A stretch of DNA of 10,329 nt from an uncultured Lachnospiraceae bacterium (GTDB lineage Bacteria; Bacillota_A; Clostridia; Lachnospirales; Lachnospiraceae). Below are positions 1 through 7,836 of this stretch, one piece after another. The stretch's first letter is position 1; each line of letters starts with the position of its first letter. The position numbers were made by a program, and so were the translations under genes. The notes beneath the pieces were generated by a model. The model was not told where the DNA came from, ran no database searches, and saw nothing but the letters and a program-made list of their open reading frames with translations. Where the stretch lies: contig CAJUMT010000124.1 of assembly GCA_910587495.1 (NCBI GenBank), positions 1 through 10,329 on the forward strand, read 5' to 3'.

Positions 1-540
1 CATATCGTCGATGATAGAACGCACCTGCGCCCAGTCAGGACCTGTTTTAGTGACGATTCCTACCAGCCCGCCGCCTGCAATAACATTCATATCCACGAGA
101 ACTCCGTCCTCTGAACCTTTGTCAATAATAAACATATTAAACCAGTTGCCTGAATCTTTGCCGATTACATTCGCCGCCAGCTTAGTAAGGTCAGAATACT
201 CGTCGTCCAGATCATACAGTTCCCGCAGGCCTTCCAACTCATAGCGCTCCTGCAATAGAGAATTGTTTTCCAAAGTCAGCTCTGCGATCTGCTCCCGCAG
301 CATGGCGTTCTCGTCTTTCACCTTATTCAAATCCTCCAGATTTTCCACTTTGCTGCGAACCCATCCCCCGGCAGTATTGATTCCCCTTTGAACCGGAATC
401 AGCACATACCCGGATATCTGGTTTAACACACCTCCGTCAAAATCCGTCAAAAATGACAGCGACATAGCGCCCACGCAAAGAACAGTAAAAACAAATAAAA
501 TATATTTACCGGGAATTGTAAACTTTTCTTTTCGTCTCAT
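1..540 (-). CDS. mreC: Rod shape-determining protein MreC (N-terminal part, runs off left edge)
   Basis: This is the first 180 residues of MreC, the bitopic scaffold that links the MreB cytoskeleton to the wall-synthesis complex on the outer face of the membrane. The frame is open to base 1, so the C-terminus is missing. Visible parts are a basic start (MRRKEKF), one hydrophobic segment at about residues 13-31, a heptad-rich coiled coil at about 62-108, and the start of the extracellular beta domain. That domain carries typical family strings: VIGKDSGNWF at 125-134, IDKGSEDGV at 139-147 and MNVIAGGGLVGIV at 151-163. The ATG start at 540 follows a GGGAG ribosome binding site about 10 nt upstream and lies 19 nt after the mreB stop, so the two genes are surely cotranscribed. 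mreD and a class B penicillin-binding protein usually come next in this family context, but lie outside the window. Identification is firm. Confidence 0.95.
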   Translation of the reverse strand, partial: MRRKEKFTIPGKYILFVFTVLCVGAMSLSFLTDFDGGVLNQISGYVLIPVQRGINTAGGWVRSKVENLEDLNKVKDENAMLREQIAELTLENNSLLQERYELEGLRELYDLDDEYSDLTKLAANVIGKDSGNWFNMFIIDKGSEDGVLVDMNVIAGGGLVGIVTKTGPDWAQVRSIIDDM

Positions 541-559
541 TCAATTTAAGCTCCCGCCG

Positions 560-1567
560 CTATTCATATTTTTGCTCTTTGGTAACAAACGCAAGGGAGC
601 GGAAATCTCTGTCTACCATAACCCTCGCCAATCCTTTTGCTACGCTCATCTCCGGCTCTTCGTCCACTGTCACGCGGATCCCGGATTTTTGCTGCAAAAG
701 CTGGTCAAGATTTCGTATTCTTGCCGAACCTCCTGTCAGATAAATACCATTCTGAATAATGTCCACACCCAGTTCCGGGGGCGTACGTTCCAGAATCGTT
801 TTGACGGCGTCCATAATAATACCAAGCTGCTCTTTAATAGATTCGTAAACAAATTCCGATGTAATCTCCATCATCTGCGGAAGTCCCACCACCATATTAC
901 GACCGCAGATCTGCATAGAAGAGCCGTCCGGCTCAATGGCACAGGCAAGTCCTTTCTTTATGGCCTCCGCTGTCTTGCTTCCTATAAAGAAATTAAATTC
1001 CTTCCGGATGGCGCTTTGAATCGCGTCGTCAATGGAACGTCCTCCATTCTGAATCAGGCGGCTGATGACGATTCCTCCCAGGGAAAGCACCGATATCTCT
1101 GTTGTCTCCGCGCCGATATCCACGATCATGACGCCCTGCGCCTCTTTCACATTGATGCCAAGTCCAAGTCCCGCTGCCACCGGCTTATCCACCAGGTATA
1201 CGCCTCGTGGTTTCATGGTGGAATCCTGGATCAGCGTGGTAAAAATACGCTCCTGCATATCGGTGGGCAGCGCCACAAAATAATCGGCACCCTTTAACTG
1301 GCCTTTCGTATTGCTTTCCAGAAGAAGTTTTAAAAATGTCTGCATATGGCTGATGCTTGCCAGATTACCGTAAGACATAGGACTTGTCACCTGAATATTG
1401 GACGGCGCTTTTTCGTACATAGCATACGCCTCGTCTCCATATGCCAGCATCCCCTTTTTATCCTGTATAGCCACCATATTATGCTGGATCAGATATGCGT
1501 CTGTGTCCTTATGGTATATTTTCAGATGATATGATCCAAAATCGCAGCCAAAACTATGATTATTCAT
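560..1567 (-). CDS. mreB: MreB-family rod shape-determining actin homologue, divergent ATP site
   Basis: This 335-residue protein has the usual length of MreB, the bacterial actin that polymerises under the membrane and directs elongation-phase peptidoglycan synthesis. The actin/Hsp70 fold motifs are in order: phosphate-1 (GCDFGS, 7-12), phosphate-2 (VDIGAETTEISVLSLGG, 149-165) and the adenosine motif (GIYLTGGSA, 274-282). Its position between radC and mreC is the classical Firmicutes place for mreB. The sequence is unusual. DxGT of phosphate-1 reads DFGS. The DIGGGTTE loop reads DIGAETTE. The EP dipeptide whose Glu matches the catalytic residue of Hsp70 and MreB (as I align it) is KP, with Lys at 128 (VDKPVAAGLGLG). 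The Glu of the TTE motif (157) is kept. The ATG at 1567 follows AAGGAGA at an 8-nt spacing. It may be a specialised Lachnospiraceae-type MreB subfamily rather than the sole MreB of the cell; I cannot see whether a second copy exists. Confidence 0.92.
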   Translation of the reverse strand: MNNHSFGCDFGSYHLKIYHKDTDAYLIQHNMVAIQDKKGMLAYGDEAYAMYEKAPSNIQVTSPMSYGNLASISHMQTFLKLLLESNTKGQLKGADYFVALPTDMQERIFTTLIQDSTMKPRGVYLVDKPVAAGLGLGINVKEAQGVMIVDIGAETTEISVLSLGGIVISRLIQNGGRSIDDAIQSAIRKEFNFFIGSKTAEAIKKGLACAIEPDGSSMQICGRNMVVGLPQMMEITSEFVYESIKEQLGIIMDAVKTILERTPPELGVDIIQNGIYLTGGSARIRNLDQLLQQKSGIRVTVDEEPEMSVAKGLARVMVDRDFRSLAFVTKEQKYE

Positions 1568-1595
1568 CGTACATTTCTCCTTATTTCTCTGTTGA

Positions 1596-2285
1596 TCACA
1601 GGTAATTTTTTTCCCGGAGGCTTACAAAAGACCTCTCTCCTATAATAATGTGATCCGTAAGAGCAATCCCAAGAAGCGCGCCTGCTTCTTCCACTCTTTT
1701 GGTCACATTTAAATCCTCTCTGCTGGGTCTTGCGTCCCCGCTTGGATGATTGTGCAGTAAAATGATTTGTACAGCTCTGGAAGACAAAGCTTCTAAAAAA
1801 ATCTCTCTAGGAGATATCATGGACGCATTCACGGTCCCTTTAAACAAATATTTCTCCCGAATCAGCCTGCCTTTCTGGTTCAGCATCAGCAAAAGCAGCA
1901 CTTCCTGTTCTTCATGCCTTAAATCTTCCATATAGTATTCTGCCACAGAAGCTGGGGTTTTAAAATAAACGCCTTTTCCCGCTTCCTCTCTGGCCATCCG
2001 TCTGGCAAGCTCTAAAAGACATTTGATCTGGACGGCCTTCACTTTCCCGATCCCTTTGACTCCAGACAGCTCCGTAAGGCCAAGCCTTCTAAGTCCCGTA
2101 AACCCTTCCCGCTCCGGAATGAGCTTTAACAGATCCCCTGCAAGCTCCAGGACAGTGCGCCCTTTCGCGCCGGTTCTTAGAAATACTGCTAAAAGCTCTC
2201 TGTCGCTTAAACCTTCCGCTCCATGACGGATACATCTTTCATAAGGTCTTTCTTCTTTTGGCAGATTATTAAACTCTTCATTCAT
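1596..2285 (-). CDS. radC: RadC family JAB/MPN-domain protein
   Basis: This is a 229-residue RadC-family (UPF0758) protein. The N-terminal third contains a helix-hairpin-helix-like stretch (LSGVKGIGKVKAVQIK, 73-88). The C-terminal half is a JAB1/MPN metalloprotease-like domain with the zinc-binding signature complete: HNHPSG at 178-183 with His178 and His180, and Asp191 in PSREDL. Despite the name, a role in recombinational repair is not supported for the family and its true substrate is unknown. The start at 2285 is set by a perfect GGAGG at 2294-2298, 8 nt upstream. The stop lies 28 nt before mreB. The radC-mreB-mreC order is widespread in Firmicutes, which supports cotranscription, but the sequence shows no direct functional link to cell shape. 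Confidence 0.94.
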   Translation of the reverse strand: MNEEFNNLPKEERPYERCIRHGAEGLSDRELLAVFLRTGAKGRTVLELAGDLLKLIPEREGFTGLRRLGLTELSGVKGIGKVKAVQIKCLLELARRMAREEAGKGVYFKTPASVAEYYMEDLRHEEQEVLLLLMLNQKGRLIREKYLFKGTVNASMISPREIFLEALSSRAVQIILLHNHPSGDARPSREDLNVTKRVEEAGALLGIALTDHIIIGERSFVSLREKNYL

Positions 2286-2361
2286 ATTGATAACCTCCGT
2301 TTCATCTCTCCAGATACCCCGTCAGTTATCCTGCCTGCATAGTATTTTCTTTTTTCTTAGT

Positions 2362-2616
2362 CTATATCCAGCGATAGATCAAAATCGCAAGGATAATCCC
2401 GATTATGCTGGCAATCGTAATTTTAATGGTAAGTCCAAAAGTCAGGACCACAAGCCCCAGCGACAGGACAATCGGATTTTCCAGACCGAATACCTGTCCA
2501 TAATTTAGCCAGTCCAGGCTGGAGATACCGGATACCAGACTGCCGACAAACCCACCCAGCACAATTCCTGCCAACACAAGCAAAAGAAGGGTCCAGCCAT
2601 TTTTTGAACTCCGCAT
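2362..2616 (-). CDS. DUF4321 small membrane protein
   Basis: This small protein of 84 residues has two hydrophobic segments, at about 8-29 (starting WTLLLLVLAGIVLGGFVG) and about 50-82 (long, possibly two spans), separated by a short linker containing LDWLNYGQVFGLENP. The pattern matches DUF4321, a short membrane protein family found beside radC/mre genes in Clostridia; its function is unknown. The start is ATG at 2616 because GGAGGT (2626-2631) lies 9 nt upstream. An upstream in-frame TTG at 2649 would add 11 residues, but those codons contain the ribosome binding site itself. It begins 29 nt after the dehydrogenase stop and ends 76 nt before radC, all on the same strand. I see no promoter in either gap, so it is probably an operon member. 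Confidence 0.85.
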   Translation of the reverse strand: MRSSKNGWTLLLLVLAGIVLGGFVGSLVSGISSLDWLNYGQVFGLENPIVLSLGLVVLTFGLTIKITIASIIGIILAILIYRWI

Positions 2617-2625
2617 ATGTATATT

Positions 2626-2631
2626 ACCTCC
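2626..2631 (-). promoter_or_regulatory. Ribosome binding site that fixes the DUF4321 start
   Basis: On the minus strand this reads GGAGGT, a full anti-16S match, with a 9-nt spacer (AATATACAT) to the ATG at 2616. It rules out the longer TTG-initiated reading from 2649. Confidence 0.85.
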
Positions 2632-2645
2632 AAAAAACTGTTCAA

Positions 2646-4250
2646 TCAATCATAACACGGCGAATATTTTTTTGCAATCGCTTCTGCAATCTTTAATCCG
2701 TCGATTGCTGCAGAAGTGATGCCGCCTGCGTATCCCGCTCCTTCGCCACAGGGGTAAAGTCCTTTGATCCTGCTTTCAAAAACTTCATCTCTTAAGATCC
2801 GTACAGGCGAAGAAGTCCTGCTCTCCACACCTGACAGCACCGCGTCCGCCCGGTCAAATCCCCGAATCAGTTTGCCGCAGCCTGTAATTCCTTCTGTAAG
2901 CGCCGCCGAAAGCTCCAAAGGAAAGATTTCTCTTAGATTGGAAAGTTCATAAGCTCCTTTGATACAAGGAACAACATCCCCCAGCGCCAAAGACGCCTGC
3001 CCCCTGCAGAAATCTCCGAACAACTGCACCGGCACCTTCCCGCCGCCCACCTGATACGCCGCGCGCTCCAGCTTCCTTTGAAACTCCACGCCCGCCAGTA
3101 CATCCTGTCCGCCGAAATCCGCCGGCGTCACAGTCACAATCATGGCACTGTTGGCGTTCTCGGAATCTCTGGCCTGATAGCTCATGCCGTTGACTGCAAG
3201 ATAGCCTGCTTCGGAAGAAGCATTGACCACATAGCCGCCCGGGCACATACAAAAGGAATAAACGCCCCTTCCTGCGCCCACCTGTCTTGTCACTTTATAA
3301 GCGGCAGCCGGAAGAACCGAAGGATATCCTTTTCCGTATTGGTTTTCATTGATCATCTTCTGCGGATGTTCAATACGCATGCCCACAGCGAAAGATTTGG
3401 CTTCCATGGGAACCTTGCGGCTTTTCAGCATGGAAAACGTATCTCTGGCGCTGTGTCCTACTGCCAGAACGACCTGCTCCGTTTCCAGAATATATTCCTC
3501 ATTTTTAAGAAGATCCCTGACCGCCACTCCCCGGACGACGCCATTTTCTACTTTAAAGTCGATCGCCTGGGAATGAAACCGCACTTCTCCTCCCAGCCTT
3601 ACAATCTCTTCTCGTATATGGATTACAATCTCGATCAGCAAGTCCGTGCCCAGGTGAGGTTTATTGATATACAAAATCTCTTTCGGCGCCCCTGCCTCCA
3701 CAAAAAGTTCCAACACCTTCCGGTTGCGCCCGTGGGGATCTTTGACCAGCGTATTCAGTTTTCCGTCGGAGAATGTGCCTGCGCCTCCCTCCCCGAACTG
3801 TACATTGGACTGACTGTCAAGGACGCCCGTATTCCAGAACCGTTCCACGCTTTTTACCCGCTCCTTCGCACACTGCCCTCTCTCCAAAAGGATCGGCGCG
3901 TATCCTGCCCGTGCGAGCATCAGACCGCAAAACAGTCCGGCGGGGCCTGTCCCTATAATGACCGGACGGCGCGAAAGCTTCTCTGTTCCCGGCACAGGAA
4001 ACTTATACAATATGCGCTCCGTACGCTTCACCTGCCCCGGACATTTCTCAAGGACCATTTCTTCGCGCCTTACTTCCACATCTATCATATAGACATATTT
4101 AATTTCCTGGCCGCGGGCGTCCAGAGACTGTTTTATGATCTCATAGCTGATCAAATCTTCCTTACGGATGCGAAGGGTCTTTAAGATCCTGCTTCGCAGT
4201 TCATCTTTTGTATGTTCCACCGGCATTTTCAATTGCTGGATTCTTAACAT
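2646..4250 (-). CDS. FAD-dependent dehydrogenase, COG2509 type
   Basis: A 534-residue flavoprotein of the uncharacterised NAD(P)/FAD-dependent oxidoreductase group (COG2509 type). After an N-terminal domain of about 95 residues without cofactor motifs comes the Rossmann dinucleotide motif VIIGTGPAG (97-105), ending in the ribose-binding acidic residue of LLERG (121-125). Further family-typical strings are NVQFGEGGAGTFSDGKLNT (149-167) and, near the C-terminus, CGEGAGYAGGITSAAIDG (501-518), which should close over the FAD. Family members have no known substrate; the protein is expected to be cytosolic because no signal or membrane segment is seen. The chosen start is ATG at 4250, preceded on the minus strand by a GTGAGG site about 10 nt upstream. 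A longer frame from 4295 overlaps the likely -10 box and the transcription start. It heads the operon that leads into radC and mre, with DUF4321 starting 29 nt after its stop. Confidence 0.88.
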   Translation of the reverse strand: MLRIQQLKMPVEHTKDELRSRILKTLRIRKEDLISYEIIKQSLDARGQEIKYVYMIDVEVRREEMVLEKCPGQVKRTERILYKFPVPGTEKLSRRPVIIGTGPAGLFCGLMLARAGYAPILLERGQCAKERVKSVERFWNTGVLDSQSNVQFGEGGAGTFSDGKLNTLVKDPHGRNRKVLELFVEAGAPKEILYINKPHLGTDLLIEIVIHIREEIVRLGGEVRFHSQAIDFKVENGVVRGVAVRDLLKNEEYILETEQVVLAVGHSARDTFSMLKSRKVPMEAKSFAVGMRIEHPQKMINENQYGKGYPSVLPAAAYKVTRQVGAGRGVYSFCMCPGGYVVNASSEAGYLAVNGMSYQARDSENANSAMIVTVTPADFGGQDVLAGVEFQRKLERAAYQVGGGKVPVQLFGDFCRGQASLALGDVVPCIKGAYELSNLREIFPLELSAALTEGITGCGKLIRGFDRADAVLSGVESRTSSPVRILRDEVFESRIKGLYPCGEGAGYAGGITSAAIDGLKIAEAIAKKYSPCYD

Positions 4251-4283
4251 AAACCATTTCCTCACTTCTCTTTGACTTAGGCA

Positions 4284-4312
4284 ATTATAACACAAACCCG
4301 AAATTTTCTCAG
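4284..4312 (-). promoter_or_regulatory. Extended -10 promoter for the dehydrogenase-to-mre operon
   Basis: On the minus strand a perfect TATAAT (4289 down to 4284) is preceded by TGT, giving the extended -10 form TGnTATAAT. A -35-like CTGAGA (4312 down to 4307, 4 of 6 matches) lies 17 nt upstream. Transcription would begin near 4277, leaving a leader of about 27 nt before the ATG at 4250. This is the only convincing promoter I see for the whole minus-strand gene set. Confidence 0.7.
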
Positions 4313-4352
4313 CTATAAATATGCTTCCCCTGGAAAAATAATGGAAACCCTC

Positions 4353-4381
4353 TTGAAATCACCCATGAAAAATGGCATTAT
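4353..4381 (+). promoter_or_regulatory. Probable carB promoter
   Basis: TTGAAA (4353-4358, 5 of 6 to the -35 consensus) is followed after 17 nt by CATTAT (4376-4381, 4 of 6 to the -10 consensus). Transcription would start near 4388, giving a leader of about 66 nt. The -10 is weak, so the assignment is tentative. Confidence 0.4.
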
Positions 4382-4453
4382 AGAGAACAGGAAAAATTTC
4401 CGGCGAAAGAAACCATGTGATCCATCAGGTTACAACACAAGGAGGAGCATACT

Positions 4454-7400
4454 ATGCCGCAACGAACCGACATCCATAAAGTCCTTATCATCGGCTCCGG
4501 CCCCATCATCATCGGCCAGGCCTGCGAATTTGACTACTCAGGCACCCAGGCCTGTAAAGCGCTTCGGAAACTGGGGTATGAGATTGTACTGGTCAATTCC
4601 AATCCGGCTACCATCATGACGGACCCGGAGACTGCAGACGTCACTTATATCGAACCGTTGAACGTAGAACGATTAGAACAAATCATCGCAAAGGAAAAGC
4701 CCGACGCGCTGCTGCCTAATCTGGGCGGACAGTCCGGCTTAAATCTCTGCTCGGAACTTTACAAAGCAGGCATCCTGGATAAGTACAATGTAAAAGTTAT
4801 CGGTGTCCAGGTAGACGCCATCGAACGGGGAGAAGACCGGATCGAATTTAAGAACGCCATGAACGCGTTGGGCATTGAGATGGCCCGCAGTGAAGTGGCT
4901 TACAGTGTGGATGACGCCCTTCGGATTGCTGACTCTTTAGGCTACCCGGTCGTCTTACGTCCGGCGTACACCATGGGCGGCGCAGGCGGCGGACTGGTCT
5001 ATAATAAAGAAGAATTAAAAACTGTCTGCGCAAGAGGCCTGCAGGCCAGTCTGGTGGGACAAGTATTGGTGGAAGAGTCCGTCATGGGATGGGAAGAACT
5101 GGAGCTGGAGGTTGTCCGCGACAAAGACAACAATATGATCACCGTCTGCTTTATTGAAAATATTGACCCCATGGGCGTACACACCGGAGACTCTTTTTGT
5201 TCCGCTCCCATGCTGACTATCTCCGAAGAATGCCAGAAACGCTTACAGCAGCAGGCCTATAAGATCGTGGAATCCGTACAGGTAATCGGCGGCACCAATG
5301 TGCAATTTGCCCATGACCCGGTCTCCGACCGCATCGTAGTCATCGAAATCAACCCCCGTACGTCACGTTCCTCCGCGCTGGCTTCCAAGGCAACCGGCTT
5401 TCCGATCGCTCTGGTATCAGCCATGCTCGCCACCGGCCTGACTTTAAAAGACATTCCCTGCGGCAAATACGGCACGCTGGACAAATATGTGCCGGACGGC
5501 GACTATGTGGTCATTAAGTTCGCCCGCTGGGCTTTTGAAAAATTCAAAGGCGTAGAGGACAAGTTAGGCACCCAGATGCGCGCCGTGGGCGAGGTCATGA
5601 GTATCGGAAAGACTTATAAAGAAGCGTTCCAGAAAGCGATCCGAAGCCTGGAGACCGGGCGTTACGGATTAGGACACGCGAAAGATTTCGATACGCTTTC
5701 CAAAGAACAGCTTCTCCAAAAACTGATCACTCCTTCCAGCGAGCGCCATTTCCTTATGTATGAAGCGCTCAGGAAAGGCGCTACCGTAAAAGAACTTCAT
5801 GAGATTACGCATGTAAAAGCCTGGTTTATTGAGCAGATGAAGGAATTAGTAGATGAGGAAGAAACGCTTCTTTTATCCAAAGGAAAACTTCCGTCGGACG
5901 AACTTCTTACTACGGCTAAAAAAGACGGTTTTTCAGACAAATATTTAAGCCAGCTTTTAGAAATACCAGAAGACGCCGTCCGCAATCGCCGCATCGAACT
6001 GGGCGTGGAAGAAGCCTGGGAAGGTATCCATGTAAGCGGCACCAAAGACAGCGCTTATTACTACTCGACCTACAACGCGCAGGACCGGAATCCGGTCAGC
6101 ACAGATAAACCCAAGATCATGATTTTAGGCGGCGGCCCCAACCGGATCGGACAGGGAATCGAATTTGACTACTGCTGCGTCCACGCTGCCCTGGCGCTTA
6201 AAAAACTGGGCTTTGAGACGATTATCGTCAACTGTAACCCGGAAACTGTATCCACCGACTATGACACTTCCGATAAGCTGTATTTTGAACCGCTGACACT
6301 GGAAGATGTATTAAGTATTTATAAAAAAGAAAAACCCGCAGGCGTCATCGCCCAGTTCGGCGGCCAGACGCCTTTAAACCTGGCGGCAGACCTGGAAAAG
6401 AACGGCGTAAAGATCCTTGGAACTTCTCCTTCTGTCATTGACCTGGCAGAAGACAGAGACCAGTTCCGCGCCATGATGGATAAACTAGGCATCCCCATGC
6501 CCGAATCAGGCATGGCTACCACCGTGGAAGAAGCCATCGCCATTGCCGAGCGCATCGGCTATCCGGTCATGGTACGCCCCTCCTATGTGCTGGGCGGACG
6601 CGGTATGGAAGTGGTCTATGACGACCACAGCATGGCTGATTATATGCGGGCGGCTGTAGGCGTCACGCCCGACAGACCGATTCTCATTGACCGTTTTCTG
6701 AATCATGCGACAGAATGCGAAGCGGATGCCATCAGTGACGGCGCCCACGCCTTTGTACCTGCGGTCATGGAACATATTGAACTTGCGGGTGTACACTCCG
6801 GAGACTCTGCCTGCATCATCCCTTCGGTTCATATCTCTGATGAAAATGTGGAGACGATTAAAGAATACACAAGAAAGATCGCGGAAGAGATGTGTGTGAA
6901 AGGCCTTATGAATATGCAGTACGCCATTGAAAACGGCAAAGTCTATGTGCTGGAAGCCAATCCCCGCGCATCCAGAACCGTACCGCTGGTATCCAAAGTC
7001 TGCAACATCCGCATGGTGCCTCTGGCCACCGAGATTATCACCTCGGAACTGACAGGAAAGCCTTCGCCGGTGCCGCAGTTAAAAGAACAGCACATCCCCA
7101 ATTATGGCGTTAAGGAAGCCGTCTTCCCCTTCAATATGTTCCAGGAAGTGGATCCGGTACTTGGGCCGGAAATGCGTTCCACAGGGGAAGTACTAGGGCT
7201 TTCTTCCTCCTACGGAGAGGCGTTCTACAAATCCCAGGAGGCTACCCAGTCCGGACTTCCTTTAGAAGGCACCGTACTGATCTCTGTCAATAAAAAGGAC
7301 AAACCGGAAGTGGTGGAAGTAGCCAGAAGCTTTGCCGAAGACGGATTTAACATCCTTGCCACCGGTTCTACCTACGACCTGATCCATGCAGCCGGTATTC

Positions 7401-7678
7401 CTGCCCGCAAAGTCAAGAAGCTCTACGAAGGCAGGCCGAATATCCTGGATATGATTACCAACGGAGATATCCAGCTGATCATCAACTCACCGTCCGGCAA
7501 AGACAGCGTCCACGATGACAGCTATCTGCGCAAAGCGGCCATCAAGGCAAAAGTACCCTATATGACCACCCTGGCCGCAGCCAAAGCTACCGCCAGCGGT
7601 ATCCATTATGTAAAAGAACATGGGAACAGCCCGCTGAAATCGCTGCAGACGCTGCATAGTGAGATTCATGATAAGTGA
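4454..7678 (+). CDS. carB: Carbamoyl-phosphate synthase large subunit
   Basis: This 1074-residue protein has the standard length of CarB (E. coli 1073). CarB makes carbamoyl phosphate from bicarbonate, ammonia delivered by the CarA glutaminase, and two ATP, feeding pyrimidine and arginine synthesis in the cytosol. The two homologous synthetase halves are both intact. The first opens with KVLIIGSGPIIIGQACEFDY and has its ATP-grasp metal motif EINPRTSRS at 298-306. The second opens with KIMILGGGPNRIGQGIEFDY and has EANPRASRT at 834-842. The allosteric MGS-like domain follows from about residue 941, with ATGST and GRPNILD strings. The start is fixed by AAGGAGG at 4439-4445, 8 nt before the ATG. 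No carA lies next to it: the upstream neighbour is divergent and the downstream gene is unrelated, so the glutaminase subunit must be encoded elsewhere. An intrinsic terminator follows 21 nt after the stop. Confidence 0.98.
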   Translation: MPQRTDIHKVLIIGSGPIIIGQACEFDYSGTQACKALRKLGYEIVLVNSNPATIMTDPETADVTYIEPLNVERLEQIIAKEKPDALLPNLGGQSGLNLCSELYKAGILDKYNVKVIGVQVDAIERGEDRIEFKNAMNALGIEMARSEVAYSVDDALRIADSLGYPVVLRPAYTMGGAGGGLVYNKEELKTVCARGLQASLVGQVLVEESVMGWEELELEVVRDKDNNMITVCFIENIDPMGVHTGDSFCSAPMLTISEECQKRLQQQAYKIVESVQVIGGTNVQFAHDPVSDRIVVIEINPRTSRSSALASKATGFPIALVSAMLATGLTLKDIPCGKYGTLDKYVPDGDYVVIKFARWAFEKFKGVEDKLGTQMRAVGEVMSIGKTYKEAFQKAIRSLETGRYGLGHAKDFDTLSKEQLLQKLITPSSERHFLMYEALRKGATVKELHEITHVKAWFIEQMKELVDEEETLLLSKGKLPSDELLTTAKKDGFSDKYLSQLLEIPEDAVRNRRIELGVEEAWEGIHVSGTKDSAYYYSTYNAQDRNPVSTDKPKIMILGGGPNRIGQGIEFDYCCVHAALALKKLGFETIIVNCNPETVSTDYDTSDKLYFEPLTLEDVLSIYKKEKPAGVIAQFGGQTPLNLAADLEKNGVKILGTSPSVIDLAEDRDQFRAMMDKLGIPMPESGMATTVEEAIAIAERIGYPVMVRPSYVLGGRGMEVVYDDHSMADYMRAAVGVTPDRPILIDRFLNHATECEADAISDGAHAFVPAVMEHIELAGVHSGDSACIIPSVHISDENVETIKEYTRKIAEEMCVKGLMNMQYAIENGKVYVLEANPRASRTVPLVSKVCNIRMVPLATEIITSELTGKPSPVPQLKEQHIPNYGVKEAVFPFNMFQEVDPVLGPEMRSTGEVLGLSSSYGEAFYKSQEATQSGLPLEGTVLISVNKKDKPEVVEVARSFAEDGFNILATGSTYDLIHAAGIPARKVKKLYEGRPNILDMITNGDIQLIINSPSGKDSVHDDSYLRKAAIKAKVPYMTTLAAAKATASGIHYVKEHGNSPLKSLQTLHSEIHDK

Positions 7679-7698
7679 AATAAATTCTATCGTAAAAC

Positions 7699-7730
7699 GA
7701 GGCTGTCGTTCCAGACAGCCTCATTTTATT
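7699..7730 (+). terminator. Intrinsic terminator of carB
   Basis: A perfect 9-bp stem (GAGGCTGTC at 7699-7707 with GACAGCCTC at 7714-7722) closes a 6-nt loop and is followed by ATTTTATT. Four A residues upstream of the stem (7694-7697) mirror the downstream T residues. It separates carB from the toxin-antitoxin genes. Confidence 0.9.
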
Positions 7731-7788
7731 GAGTAGAGAATTTTAAATTTTGATTAATTTCTGCTAAAAAAATAATTGCCGAATTTAA

Positions 7789-7820
7789 TTGAAAAATTTT
7801 TCAGAATGTTGTATTATAAT
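7789..7820 (+). promoter_or_regulatory. Promoter of the AbiE module
   Basis: TTGAAA at 7789-7794 is followed after 17 nt by TATTAT at 7812-7817 (each 5 of 6 to consensus). A perfect TATAAT at 7815-7820 overlaps it but would need a 20-nt spacer. Transcription would start at about 7824-7827, only about 10-13 nt before the GTG start. The upstream region 7731-7788 is very A+T rich and shows nothing else clear. Confidence 0.65.
7790..7803 (+). promoter_or_regulatory. Palindromic candidate operator in the AbiE promoter
   Basis: TGAAAAATTTTTCA is a perfect 14-bp palindrome that overlaps the -35 box and the first half of the spacer. AbiEi antitoxins are known to repress their own operon by binding inverted repeats in the promoter, so this is the natural candidate operator. 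The known cases use a pair of inverted repeats; I see only one perfect copy here. Confidence 0.45.
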
Positions 7821-7823
7821 GAC

Positions 7824-7830
7824 GGGGGTG
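7824..7830 (+). promoter_or_regulatory. Ribosome binding site that selects the GTG start of abiEi
   Basis: GGGGGTG lies 6 nt before the GTG at 7837 and can pair with the 16S tail using one G-U pair. Earlier in-frame candidates (TTG at 7789, ATG at 7819) lie within the promoter boxes and have no such site. Confidence 0.7.
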
Positions 7831-7836
7831 ATTATT

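Larger units (their letters stand above)
4251..4453. other. Divergent intergenic region between the dehydrogenase and carB
   Basis: This 203-base region carries the outward promoter for the minus-strand operon and a probable promoter and leader for carB. In the carB leader there is a small near-palindrome, GGAAAAATTTCC at 4390-4401, and a weak CCAT/ATGG hairpin at 4363-4375. I see no terminator-like structure, T-box or recognisable pyrimidine attenuator, so control of carB by attenuation is not supported here. Confidence 0.6.

Noticed and set aside
572..1297. A 241-codon open frame on the plus strand.
   Set aside because: It is antisense to mreB and shows no recognisable domain or start signal.
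2617..2649. TTG-initiated N-terminal extension of the DUF4321 protein.
   Set aside because: The extension codons contain the GGAGGT ribosome binding site for the ATG at 2616 and add no conserved sequence.
3078..4184. A 368-codon open frame on the plus strand.
   Set aside because: It lies entirely antisense to the well-supported FAD-dependent dehydrogenase, has no family-like motifs and no ribosome binding site, and is rich in His, Arg and Cys as shadow frames often are.
4341..4619. A possible 92-codon frame starting in the carB leader and overlapping the carB start.
   Set aside because: No ribosome binding site precedes it and most of it overlaps conserved carB coding sequence in another frame. 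A leader-peptide role is not supported by any attenuator structure.
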